Below are positions 25,647 through 33,792 of a stretch of 64,000 nucleotides of DNA, piece after piece. Below the pieces are notes generated by a model. The model did no database searches, was not told where the DNA came from, and was given only the letters and a program-made list of their open reading frames with translations. A program made the translations under genes and the position numbers. Positions within the stretch are counted from its first letter, which is position 1; each line of letters starts with the position of its first letter. The stretch comes from Bacteroidales bacterium. GTDB taxonomy: Bacteria; Bacteroidota; Bacteroidia; Bacteroidales; P3. Location of the stretch: the NCBI GenBank assembly GCA_017940465.1, contig JAGAYN010000013.1, positions 1 to 64,000 on the forward strand, written 5' to 3'.

Positions 25647-27140
25647 ATGAGACAAGTAGTTGCAATTACAGCGGCGATGCTGCTTGCGGCGGGAGCTGCG
25701 GCGCAGGTGGGACGCGAGGATTTCAACCGGCAGCGGGAGCGAATGCGGGAGCAGTACCGGCAGGCTGCGGCAGGGGCGAGGGAGCAGTATGGGGAGGCAC
25801 GGCGCAAGGCGGAGGCGGAGTATGCCGCATTCCGCGAGAAGGCCAATGCCGACTTTGCGGCGGCGATGCAGCAGGCGTGGAAGCCTGTGAGGCAGGAGCC
25901 TCCCAAACCCAAGCCCAAGGAGCCGGCCCCACCCACGCCTCCGAAGCCCGACCGCGAAAAGAGGCCCACGATGGACCGCCTGCCGCAGTCGGAGGTGGTC
26001 CCCCGACCGGCCCCGCTGCCACCACAGCCGCTGCCGGCCATCCCCGAGGCCGCACCGTCGGCGCCGACGGTGCAGTTCTCCCTGTACGGCACTCCCTGCC
26101 AGGTGCATGCCGACGGCGGGAGTCTGTCGTTCAAGCTGCGCTCGGTGGACGAGAAGGGGGTGGCGGAGGCATGGAAGCAACTGTCGCAGAAGAAGTACGA
26201 CGGCCTGCTGCACGACTGCCTGGCACAGCGCGAGGCGCTGCACCTGAACGACTGGGGCTACCTGCAGCTGCTGCAGGCGATGAGCGAGCGGCTGCTGGGG
26301 AAGGGGAGCAACGAGGCGGTGCTGATGCAGATGTACCTCTACGTGCAGTCGGGCTACAAGGCACGGATTGCCAAGCAAGGCGGGCGGCTAGTGATGCTGG
26401 TGCCCTTCAACCGCAACATCTACAACTACAGCTACGTGATGCTCGACGGCCGGCCGCACTATGTGCTCTCCTCCTCGCGCGAGGGGAACCTAGAGGTATG
26501 CCAGGTGGGATTCCCACGGGAGCAGGTGTCGAACATCCTGATGACGCACCTGCCTGCCGTGGGCGGGCAGAGCCGGACAAGACGCACCTTCACGTCGAAG
26601 CGGTACGGCGCGGTGCAGGCCACGGTCGGCGTGGACAGGCAGTTGATAGACTTTATGGATAACTACCCCCTGAGCGATGCCTGGGACTACTATGCCCGCG
26701 CAGGGCTGAGCGAGGGGGTGAAGGGGGACCTGTACCCCATCCTGCAGGGCCAGACCCAGGGCAAAAGCCCGCGCGCGGCGGTGGCACTACTGCTGGACTT
26801 CGTGCAGAACGCTTTCCAATACGCCACCGACCAGGAGCAGTTCGGCTACGAAAGGCCGCTGTTCGGCGACGAGAGTTTCTTCTACCCAAAGAACGACTGC
26901 GAGGACCGCTCAATCCTCTTCTGCATCCTGGTGCGCGACCTGCTGGGGCTGGAGGTGGTGTTGGTGCAGTGGCCCGGGCATCTGGCCACCGCAGTGGCGT
27001 TCCCCAGCGAGGAGGATGGCGACTACTTCACCGTCAACAGGAAGCACTACACGGTCTGCGACCCGACCTACATCGGGGCCGATGTGGGAATGACGATGCC
27101 GCAGTTCAAGAACACCTCGGCCAAGATTGTCATGCTGTAA
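25647..27140 (+). CDS. Exported transglutaminase-like cysteine protein
   Basis: A protein of 497 residues from this start. A signal peptide (MRQVVAITAAMLLAAGAAAQ) is followed by a charged coiled-coil stretch rich in Arg, Glu and Ala (about 22-85), a Pro-rich linker (about 90-150), an unrecognised middle domain, and a C-terminal transglutaminase-like fold. Its triad is visible: Cys418 in NDCEDRS, His445 in WPGHLAT and Asp472 in VCDPTY. Such proteins may be peptidases or cross-linking enzymes. An in-frame ATG at 25617 would add ten residues before the signal peptide. The start lies 63 nt after the broken ATPase gene. Confidence 0.75.
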   Translation: MRQVVAITAAMLLAAGAAAQVGREDFNRQRERMREQYRQAAAGAREQYGEARRKAEAEYAAFREKANADFAAAMQQAWKPVRQEPPKPKPKEPAPPTPPKPDREKRPTMDRLPQSEVVPRPAPLPPQPLPAIPEAAPSAPTVQFSLYGTPCQVHADGGSLSFKLRSVDEKGVAEAWKQLSQKKYDGLLHDCLAQREALHLNDWGYLQLLQAMSERLLGKGSNEAVLMQMYLYVQSGYKARIAKQGGRLVMLVPFNRNIYNYSYVMLDGRPHYVLSSSREGNLEVCQVGFPREQVSNILMTHLPAVGGQSRTRRTFTSKRYGAVQATVGVDRQLIDFMDNYPLSDAWDYYARAGLSEGVKGDLYPILQGQTQGKSPRAAVALLLDFVQNAFQYATDQEQFGYERPLFGDESFFYPKNDCEDRSILFCILVRDLLGLEVVLVQWPGHLATAVAFPSEEDGDYFTVNRKHYTVCDPTYIGADVGMTMPQFKNTSAKIVML

Positions 27141-27144
27141 AGCC

Positions 27145-27158
27145 GGGGGGGGGGGGGG
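27145..27158. repeat. Homopolymer of 14 G
   Basis: Fourteen consecutive G just after the transglutaminase-like gene, followed by further G-rich words (GGGGAGTT, GGGGCGG, GGGGGAGT) to 27230. Convergent genes lie on both sides. Confidence 0.9.
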
Positions 27159-27284
27159 CTAAGCGTAAATTGGGGAGTTAAGAGGGGCGGTTCTGGGGGA
27201 GTTTGAGAGAGGTTGAGGGAGTTACGGGGGAGTTAAAGGACAATACCCCCATTCTTCATTTTTAATTCTTCACTCTTCATTCTA

Positions 27285-27935
27285 CTACAGCTGTCCCCTC
27301 TCGATGGAGCGCACGATGCGTTCGATGAGGTCGTCCTTCTTGTCGTGCTGAGGGTCGAATTTGGTCTTGAGGTTGAAACCGAAGAGTTTGGCGAAAGTCT
27401 GGTAGAGGCCGGCGCGGAAGGAGCCACGGAGCTCGCCCACAATGTTGTAGGCCGAGCGCGACGTCTCACGGTCGATCAACTTGATGAGCACCAGCCCCTG
27501 CGAGAAGGTGTACTTGGAGAGCTCGCCCTTGTAGTCGTCCATCAGTTGTTTCTCGGCGGCCTTGATGGCGGCCTTGCGGTCCTTCTTGGGCAGCCCCGCG
27601 ATCTCCACCTCCAGCTGGTCCAGCCGCCGCTTGCCCTCTTGCGCGTAGGGCAGCATCAGGCGCACATTGCGTATCAGCTTGGAATTGTTGCGTATCTCCT
27701 TGGGGGTGAGGAGCATGCCGGAGGCATAGACCGTCACCTCGCGCAACTGGTAGAGGGGCACCGTGTCGCCGTCGAGCACGGTGGCGAAAGTGTAATGCTC
27801 GTGGGCCAGGCGCTGCGCCTGCACACGCTCGAAGTCAGTCTCTTGCGTGGTGCCGCTCCCCTGCGAGTGCACCGGCCCCCACGCCGCCAACACCGCCACC
27901 AGCCACAGGCCGCGGCGCAGGGCAGCGCTATTCAT
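27285..27935 (-). CDS. DUF4294 family exported protein
   Basis: A 216-residue protein with signal peptide MNSAALRRGLWLVAVLAAWGPVHSQ. The conserved region includes VLDGDTVPLYQLREVTVY, a helical part KEIRNNSKLIRNVRLMLPYA, and YTFSQGLVLIKLIDRETSRSAYNIV, ending with KTKFDPQHDKKDDLIERIV. This is the DUF4294 pattern, known from many Bacteroidetes and without assigned function. The ATG at 27935 is chosen because it opens the signal peptide; an ATG at 27950 and a GTG at 27956 are in frame upstream. Confidence 0.8.
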   Translation of the reverse strand: MNSAALRRGLWLVAVLAAWGPVHSQGSGTTQETDFERVQAQRLAHEHYTFATVLDGDTVPLYQLREVTVYASGMLLTPKEIRNNSKLIRNVRLMLPYAQEGKRRLDQLEVEIAGLPKKDRKAAIKAAEKQLMDDYKGELSKYTFSQGLVLIKLIDRETSRSAYNIVGELRGSFRAGLYQTFAKLFGFNLKTKFDPQHDKKDDLIERIVRSIERGQL

Positions 27936-27956
27936 ATATAATAAGTCCATTTTCAC

Positions 27957-28330
27957 GTATCTTGTGCCTCTTTTTCACCCCCATAACTGCAAACACGCCC
28001 TTTTATTGCCTCCACCCCAACATTTTCCCACCAACCGCCCCTCCCTCCTGCTAGACAACACCCCCATAACCGCCGCCAAAAAACCCGAAAAACAGCCATT
28101 TTTACCCCACCTACACAAGGCTGATTTACAATATATTGTAAGCATCATCTTCTTCCCCTCTCCTTACCCTCTTCGGTACTGGCAGGGATGCTGTATCGCC
28201 GATGGAAGTGATGCCCTGCGGACTGCACCGAAACGGGAATCCGCGCCAAGGCTGTGCATCGCCTGCGGGGAAACAGGATGACTGACAAAGAGGAAGATAA
28301 CAACAACATAGTACAACGGGCCTCACCACT
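27957..28330. other. Intergenic stretch, mostly featureless
   Basis: The gap between DUF4294 and the intact ATPase gene. It holds a perfect 16-bp palindrome TTACAATATATTGTAA at 28126-28141 and a pyrimidine-rich block at 28148-28190 similar to one at 19259-19315. The short open frames across it look non-coding. Confidence 0.45.
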
Positions 28331-28429
28331 GCTTACTCCATCATACAAATCCACCACGGAATTGCTTACTGGAACAAGCAAAAAAAAATTAACTCTGCTT
28401 ACTGGAATAAGCAAAAAATCGTATATTTG
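28331..28429 (+). repeat. Three 33-bp-periodic repeats over an ATPase promoter
   Basis: GCTTACT begins at 28331, 28364 and 28397, exactly 33 bp apart. The last two units share GCTTACTGGAAYAAGCAAAAAA, itself a short palindrome (GCTTA...TAAGC); the first unit has decayed after GCTTACT. The third unit spans the -33 position of the promoter whose -7 box TATATTTG is at 28422-28429, so it looks like an operator. Confidence 0.75.
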
Positions 28430-28455
28430 CATTTGGGATATAACGCAAAGAAACC

Positions 28456-29652
28456 ATGGAACAACTTCAAATACAGCACGTAAGGATAATCTCCCACCTA
28501 AACATGGGGCACAAGCGCAGCTTGATGGATGCCATCAACTGGGATTCACGCCTCATCGGGATTCGAGGAGCACGTGGGGTGGGCAAAACCACGATGCTGC
28601 TGCAGCACATCAAAGAGCGCTACGGCAGCAACCCCGACACGGCCCTCTATGCGAGCATGGACCACCTCTACTTCACCCGACACAGCCTGCTGGAGCTGGC
28701 AGAAGAGTTCCACCGACGCGGCGGGCAGTGCCTGTACCTCGACGAGGTGCACAAATACGAGGGCTGGAGCCGTGAGGTGAAAAACATCCACGACAGCCTG
28801 CCCGAGATGCAGGTGGTGTTTACCGGCTCGTCGCTGCTCAACATACTAAACGCAGAAGCCGACCTCTCGCGCCGCTGCGTCAGCTATGAGATGCAAGGTC
28901 TTTCGTTCAGGGAGTACCTCTCGTTCCGCCACGGCGTCTCCCTGCCGGCCCTCTCCCTGGACGACATCCTGACCCACCCGCTGGAGGCATCGCAGGAAGT
29001 GATGCAGGCATGTCGGCCGTTGAAGTATTTCCCCCACTACCTAAAGCATGGCTACTACCCCTTCTTCCTGGAGAAAAACATCGACTACCTGACCCAGGTG
29101 CAGAAGGTAGTGAACATGATTCTCGAGATAGAGTTGCCGCAGCTGGGCAATGTGGATGTGGCCAATGTGCGCAAGTTGCGGAGCCTGCTGTCGGTAATCA
29201 GCTGCGGCGTCCCGTTTGCGGTGGATATCAGCAAGATGGCCAAATCGGCAGAGCTGAACCGGAACACCATCCTCCACTATCTCGCCCACATGCACCGCGC
29301 CCGGCTCATCCACCTGCTCTACAGCGACATACAGAACATCAAACGGATGCAGAAACCCGACAAAATCTATATGGAGAACACCAATCTGCTCCACGCGCTC
29401 GCCCTGACGAATGTGGAAACAGGGACGGCGAGGGAGACATTCTTCGTCAACCAACTGTCGGAGAGGCACCAGGTAGAATATGGGCAGCGCGCCGACTTCA
29501 TCGTCGACGGCCGGTACACCCTTGAAGTGGGTGGCCCCGGCAAGGACGGCAACCAGATTGCCGACACCCCCGACGCCTACATCGCTGCCGACGATATGGA
29601 ATACGCCCTCGGCAAGAAGATCCCGCTATGGCTCTTCGGTTTCCTCTACTGA
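28456..29652 (+). CDS. AAA_14-DUF4143 ATPase
   Basis: A 398-residue protein. The N-terminal ATPase part has Walker A GARGVGKTTMLL (about 37-48), Walker B CLYLDEVHKY (about 95-104) and a sensor VVFTGSSLL. The AAA_14 family motif EADLSRR and GLSFREYL follow, then a winged-helix-like region (about 260-300) and the C-terminal DUF4143 part with KIYMENTNLLHAL and a nuclease-like FxVGGxGK block (TLEVGGPGKDGNQI). These proteins are often present in many copies in Bacteroidetes and their role is unknown; a restriction-like or mobile-element link has been supposed from the fold. It has its own repeat-covered promoter. Confidence 0.85.
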   Translation: MEQLQIQHVRIISHLNMGHKRSLMDAINWDSRLIGIRGARGVGKTTMLLQHIKERYGSNPDTALYASMDHLYFTRHSLLELAEEFHRRGGQCLYLDEVHKYEGWSREVKNIHDSLPEMQVVFTGSSLLNILNAEADLSRRCVSYEMQGLSFREYLSFRHGVSLPALSLDDILTHPLEASQEVMQACRPLKYFPHYLKHGYYPFFLEKNIDYLTQVQKVVNMILEIELPQLGNVDVANVRKLRSLLSVISCGVPFAVDISKMAKSAELNRNTILHYLAHMHRARLIHLLYSDIQNIKRMQKPDKIYMENTNLLHALALTNVETGTARETFFVNQLSERHQVEYGQRADFIVDGRYTLEVGGPGKDGNQIADTPDAYIAADDMEYALGKKIPLWLFGFLY

Positions 29653-29758
29653 AGACACTAAACAACGTTACTACAAGAGGGAGGTCCCTGCCGCAGTCCA
29701 AAGGCCCATCGGGCCGGACTACAGTGAAATAAACCCATGTCTATCCCATCCCCCCCCC

Positions 29759-30649
29759 CTACGGCAGGCGGACAATGCGGAAGCCGACGTAGGAGTGGCG
29801 GTAAGCGGGGTTCATGTAGTCGCGGAAGGGGGCGCGGCAGTAGCGGTCGTAGTAGGCCCAGCTGCCGCCACGGCGCACGCGGTTGGTCCCGGTGGCGGGG
29901 CCCGTGGGGTCGTGTTGGGTTTCGTTGGTGTAGCGGCCCCAATAGTCGAGACACCATTCACTGACATTGCCACTCATATCATAGAGGCCCAGCACGTTGG
30001 GCTTCTTCTTCGCCACGGGGTGGCTGGTGCTGTCGGAGTTCTCGCGGTACCAAGCCAGGGAATCGATGTCGTTGCCGCCGGCATATATAGGATATACCGG
30101 AAGCACGCCGACCTTGGCCGGCTGCGGGGCGAGGTGTCCGCCACGGGCGGCGTACTCCCACTGCGCCTCGGTGGGGAGAGTGAAGTTCTTGCCGGTGCGG
30201 GCGCTGAGGGTGTCGCAGAAAGTCAGGGCCTCCTCGAAGGTGAGGTTCTCCACTGGGTGGTCGGGATTCTTGAACACGCTGGGATTATAGCCCATCACCT
30301 CCTCGAAGATGGCCTGCGTGATTTCGGTCTGGCTGATGTAGAAATTCTCCGAGAGGACCACATTGTGCGAGGGGGTCTGGAATTCCCACTCCCATTCACG
30401 CTCGGGCACCTCGGTGTCGAGGGTGTCGCCAAAGCCGCCCATCTGGAAAGTGCCGGCCTTGACGAAGACCATGTTGATATAGTTCACCGAATCGGGCGGC
30501 ACCGTGTCGCGCACCACCACCACGCCGCGCAGGCGGAGCTGCCCGTCGTCGTGGGTGTAGGTCACGGTCGGCTCTTCTTTTTCGCAAGCAGCCACGGCGA
30601 AAGCCACCGCGACGGCGGCCAGGGCCAGGAGGGTTATGCTTTTCTTCAT
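29759..30649 (-). CDS. SUMF1-type (formylglycine-generating enzyme-like) lipoprotein
   Basis: A 296-residue lipoprotein (signal peptide MKKSITLLALAAVAVAFAVAAC, Cys 22). Residues about 60-296 are an FGE-sulfatase fold: FVKAGTFQMGG, FYISQTEITQAIFEEVMG, ENLTFEEALTFCDTLS, LPTEAQWEYAARGG, NVLGLYDMSGNVSEWCLDYWG and the end RRGGSWAYY...VGFRIVR. The two Cys of true FGE are not both in place, so it is more likely a non-catalytic member, common among gliding and surface proteins of Bacteroidetes. An ATG three codons upstream (30658) is an alternative start. Confidence 0.85.
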   Translation of the reverse strand: MKKSITLLALAAVAVAFAVAACEKEEPTVTYTHDDGQLRLRGVVVVRDTVPPDSVNYINMVFVKAGTFQMGGFGDTLDTEVPEREWEWEFQTPSHNVVLSENFYISQTEITQAIFEEVMGYNPSVFKNPDHPVENLTFEEALTFCDTLSARTGKNFTLPTEAQWEYAARGGHLAPQPAKVGVLPVYPIYAGGNDIDSLAWYRENSDSTSHPVAKKKPNVLGLYDMSGNVSEWCLDYWGRYTNETQHDPTGPATGTNRVRRGGSWAYYDRYCRAPFRDYMNPAYRHSYVGFRIVRLP

Positions 30650-30710
30650 CGTCACCATAACTATATGATTTACAGATAGTGAATACTATATTTGCATACT
30701 TTTGACGCTG

Positions 30711-30743
30711 CAAAGATACAAAGAATTCTTCAATTACCACAAA
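30711..30743 (-). promoter_or_regulatory. Promoter of the SUMF1-type lipoprotein
   Basis: Minus-strand TATCTTTG at 30711-30718 and TTTG at 30740-30743, spacing 21 nt, about 60 nt upstream of the start. Confidence 0.7.
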
Positions 30744-30839
30744 AAAATCCAACCTCACTGCCACGGTGGTGAAAATACCCGACCATACAGATTAACGTAT
30801 TTTAACAAAATTATGTTATTAAATGCAAAAACAAATGCG

Positions 30840-30847
30840 TATCTTTG
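30840..30847 (+). promoter_or_regulatory. -7 box upstream of gpsA
   Basis: TATCTTTG 43 nt before the gpsA start. No clear TTTG lies 19-22 nt upstream, so only the -7 element is supported. Confidence 0.5.
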
Positions 30848-30890
30848 TAAATAAAACCAACCGCATAGACACATAGCAAACACGATAGAA

Positions 30891-31889
30891 ATGAACACAA
30901 TAGGGGTGATTGGAAGTGGCACATGGGCCACTGCGATTGTAAAAATACTACTGGAACAAGAGGGTCGCACCCTCAACTGGTGGGTGCGGAGCGAAGAAGT
31001 CCGCGATGGGCTGCAGGCCAAAGGGCGCAACCCGAAGTACCTGCCCTCGGTGCAGTTCGACATGGAGAGGCTGACCATCAGTGGCGACCTGGCACAGGTG
31101 GTGGCCGACAGCGACTACCTCTTCCTCGTCGTCCCCTCGGCCTACATAGCCGACACCCTGGAACAGTTGCCCAAGGCGGCCTACAAGGGCAAGAAGATAA
31201 TCTCCGCCATCAAGGGCGTCCTGCCCAAGCGGCGCACCAGCGTGAGCGTCTACCTGGAGAACACACTCAAGGTGAAGCGCAACGACATCTGCGTCATCTC
31301 GGGCCCGACCCACGCGGAGGAGGCGTCGCGGAAGATGCCCACCTTCCTCACCATGGCCTCGAACAGCCCCACGCTGGCCATCGAGGTGGAGCAGATGATG
31401 CGCTGCCCCTATCTCCACACCTCCCACACGACCGACATCCTGGCCGTCGAGCGCGTCGGCCTGTCCAAGAACATCTACGCCATCGCCGCCGGCATCTGCC
31501 AGGGGCTGGGCTACGGCGACAACCTCAACGCCGTGATGGTCAGCGCCGCCATGCGCGAACTGAGCAACCTGCTCAAGGTGTTCCCCTCCATCACAAGAAA
31601 CATAGCCGACAACTGCTACCTGGGCGACCTGATGGTCACCTGCTGGTCGCACCACAGCCGCAACCGCAAACTTGGCGAGATGATCGCCAAAGGCATCAGG
31701 TTGGAAGACATATTCAACCAGATGGGCACCGTGCCGGAAGGCTACTTCTCCGCCCAGAACTACCACGAGCTTGCCCTCATGATCGGCCGCACGGACGAAA
31801 TTCCCATCGTGGAGGCCGTCTACCGCATCCTCTACGAAGAGGCCGACCCCAAAGCCGAAATAGACTTCCTCATAGACAACGTATTCTAA
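30891..31889 (+). CDS. gpsA: Glycerol-3-phosphate dehydrogenase [NAD(P)+]
   Basis: A 332-residue cytoplasmic enzyme that reduces dihydroxyacetone phosphate to sn-glycerol 3-phosphate for phospholipid synthesis. The N-terminal Rossmann fold starts GVIGSGTWATAIVKIL; SGPTHAEEAS and the active-site Lys region (VGLSKNIYAIAAGICQGLGYGDN) with GDLMVTCWSHHSRNRKLG follow as in GpsA. Its stop is directly followed by the ATG of an acyltransferase gene, so product and consumer of glycerol 3-phosphate appear to be coupled. Confidence 0.93.
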   Translation: MNTIGVIGSGTWATAIVKILLEQEGRTLNWWVRSEEVRDGLQAKGRNPKYLPSVQFDMERLTISGDLAQVVADSDYLFLVVPSAYIADTLEQLPKAAYKGKKIISAIKGVLPKRRTSVSVYLENTLKVKRNDICVISGPTHAEEASRKMPTFLTMASNSPTLAIEVEQMMRCPYLHTSHTTDILAVERVGLSKNIYAIAAGICQGLGYGDNLNAVMVSAAMRELSNLLKVFPSITRNIADNCYLGDLMVTCWSHHSRNRKLGEMIAKGIRLEDIFNQMGTVPEGYFSAQNYHELALMIGRTDEIPIVEAVYRILYEEADPKAEIDFLIDNVF

Positions 31890-32993
31890 ATGGACACCAT
31901 CAACTTCAACGACATCCGTCCCTACAACGACGAAGAACTGCGCCAGGCACTGCCCCGCATTGAACACTGGGAACTCATCCCCCAGATACTCCGCTTCATC
32001 TACCCCCAGGAGCGGGCCGAGGACAGCCTGCAACGGCTGCGGCAGGTGCAGAGCGTGGAGCAACTGCAGACCACTTTCATGTACGACGCCATCTGCCGCG
32101 TCGTGGAGACCACCTCGACAGGCTTCTCCTGTTCCGGCTTCGACTACATCAAGCGCGGCCGTCCCTATCTGTACCTCTCCAACCACCGCGACATCACCCT
32201 CGACGCCTTCCTCCTGCAGATGGAGTTCATCCGCCGCGGCCGCGAGACGTCATACATCGTGTTCGGAAACAACCTCATCGAGTCGCCCCTCTTCCGCGAC
32301 CTCTTCCTGAGCAACAAGCTGATACAGATGGAGCGTGGCGGCAACCCGATGGCTTTCTACCGCAGCCTACAGCACCTGTCGCAATACCTGCACCACCTGA
32401 TATCCGACTGCGGTAAATCAGTGTGGATTGCGCAGAAAAACGGCCGTAGCAAGGACGGCATCGACACCACCGCGCCGGCCATCATCAAGATGCTCACCCT
32501 CGGCAGCGACAGTCCCCAGCAACAGACGCTGGCCGACCTGCACATCGTGCCGCTGGCTGTGTCCTACGAGTGGGACCCCTGCGACATCATGAAAACCAAC
32601 GAACTCTTCACCCGCGCCCACGGCGGCTACCAGAAGAGCGAAGGCGAGGACACCAACAGCGTGGTGACCGGCATCATAGGCCCTAAAGGCAAGATACACC
32701 TCTCCATCGGCAAACCCCTCGCCCCCTCCGAATTGCAGCCCGAAGAAGGGACCGACCTGGCCGACCATGTGGCCGCACTGCTCGACCGCCGCATACAGAA
32801 ACTCTACCACCTTATGTCCACCAACTACCTGGCCTTCGACCTGCTCAACAACAGCACCCGCTTCCAACAGCACTACGACAGCAACGTCAAGAACCTGTTC
32901 CTCCAGCGCATGAACCGCCTGGCCAGCGACGAGCACCGACGCATCTTCATGGAAATGTATGCCAACCCGGTCCTCTCCGGTCTACGAAAATAA
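31890..32993 (+). CDS. PlsB/PlsC-like glycerophosphate acyltransferase
   Basis: A 367-residue protein. The acyltransferase motif appears as LSNHRDITLDAFLL (about 101-114), an H-x5-D form close to that of PlsB rather than H-x4-D of PlsC. Later blocks are GNNLIESPLFRDLF, IQMERGG and IAQKNGRSKDG, equivalent to the EGxRS substrate block, and IVPLAVSYEWDPC. It lies zero bases after gpsA. That position suggests acylation of glycerol 3-phosphate or its first product, but the exact acceptor and acyl donor are not shown. Confidence 0.78.
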   Translation: MDTINFNDIRPYNDEELRQALPRIEHWELIPQILRFIYPQERAEDSLQRLRQVQSVEQLQTTFMYDAICRVVETTSTGFSCSGFDYIKRGRPYLYLSNHRDITLDAFLLQMEFIRRGRETSYIVFGNNLIESPLFRDLFLSNKLIQMERGGNPMAFYRSLQHLSQYLHHLISDCGKSVWIAQKNGRSKDGIDTTAPAIIKMLTLGSDSPQQQTLADLHIVPLAVSYEWDPCDIMKTNELFTRAHGGYQKSEGEDTNSVVTGIIGPKGKIHLSIGKPLAPSELQPEEGTDLADHVAALLDRRIQKLYHLMSTNYLAFDLLNNSTRFQQHYDSNVKNLFLQRMNRLASDEHRRIFMEMYANPVLSGLRK

Positions 32994-33009
32994 ACATCTC
33001 CCAAGAACC

Positions 33010-33792
33010 ATGGACAACACAGAAATACTGAAAGCCGAGGGGCTGAGCAAGACCTTCACCCTATCGCGCAAGCAACAAAAGATTGAGCGCACCGACGCGA
33101 AGCGCAAGACAGCGGTGGATGCCCTGAGTTTCAGCGCCTACCGTGGCGAGATATTCGGCCTGCTGGGACCCAACGGGGCCGGCAAGACGACGACGCTGCG
33201 CATGCTGAGCACGCTGATCAAGCCCGACAGCGGCGACGCCTGGCTGGACGGATGCAGCGTGGTGAGCCAGCCCGAAGAGGTGCGCGGGAAGATAGGATTC
33301 CTCACCTCGGAACTGAAACTGGAAGACTTCTTCACCCCCAACTACCTGTTCGATTTCTTCAGCCGCCTGCACCACGTGGACGAAACTACCTGCAAGGAGC
33401 GCAAGCAGCGCATGTTCGCCCGCTTCGGCATCGACAAGTTCGCCGAGGTGAAGGTGGCCAACCTCTCCACCGGCATGAAGCAGAAACTCTCGCTTGTCAT
33501 CTCGCTGGTGCACAATCCCGACATCATCATCTTCGACGAACCCACCAACGGCCTCGACGTGCTGACGGCACGCACCGTGACCGACTACCTGCAGGAATTA
33601 CGCTCCGAGGGCAAGACCATCATCCTCAGCACCCACATCTTCAGCCTCGTGGAGCGCCTGTGCGACCGCGTGGGCGTCATCATCGACGGCCGCATGACCG
33701 TCTGCGGCACACTGCAAGAGGTGTGCGGCGGCATCAGTCTTGAGGACCGCTTCTTTGAAATCTACAAGGAACAGAAAGGAGGTGAAGAATGA
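33010..33792 (+). CDS. ABC transporter ATP-binding protein (NatA-like)
   Basis: A 260-residue ATPase. Walker A GPNGAGKTT (about 54-62), signature LSTGMKQKL (about 152-160), Walker B IIIFDEPTNGLD (about 172-183) and the switch His in STHIF are all intact. The form matches exporters of the NatA/CcmA/DrrA group. The start at 33010 follows the acyltransferase stop by 16 nt and is preferred over in-frame codons inside that gene. It overlaps the permease gene by four bases. Confidence 0.9.
   Translation: MDNTEILKAEGLSKTFTLSRKQQKIERTDAKRKTAVDALSFSAYRGEIFGLLGPNGAGKTTTLRMLSTLIKPDSGDAWLDGCSVVSQPEEVRGKIGFLTSELKLEDFFTPNYLFDFFSRLHHVDETTCKERKQRMFARFGIDKFAEVKVANLSTGMKQKLSLVISLVHNPDIIIFDEPTNGLDVLTARTVTDYLQELRSEGKTIILSTHIFSLVERLCDRVGVIIDGRMTVCGTLQEVCGGISLEDRFFEIYKEQKGGEE

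Noticed and set aside
28331..28429. CRISPR array
   Set aside because: Only three units, the first one decayed, 33-bp period without spacers, and no cas gene nearby.
29759..30649. True formylglycine-generating enzyme
   Set aside because: The paired Cys of the catalytic site are not both present and no sulfatase gene is nearby.
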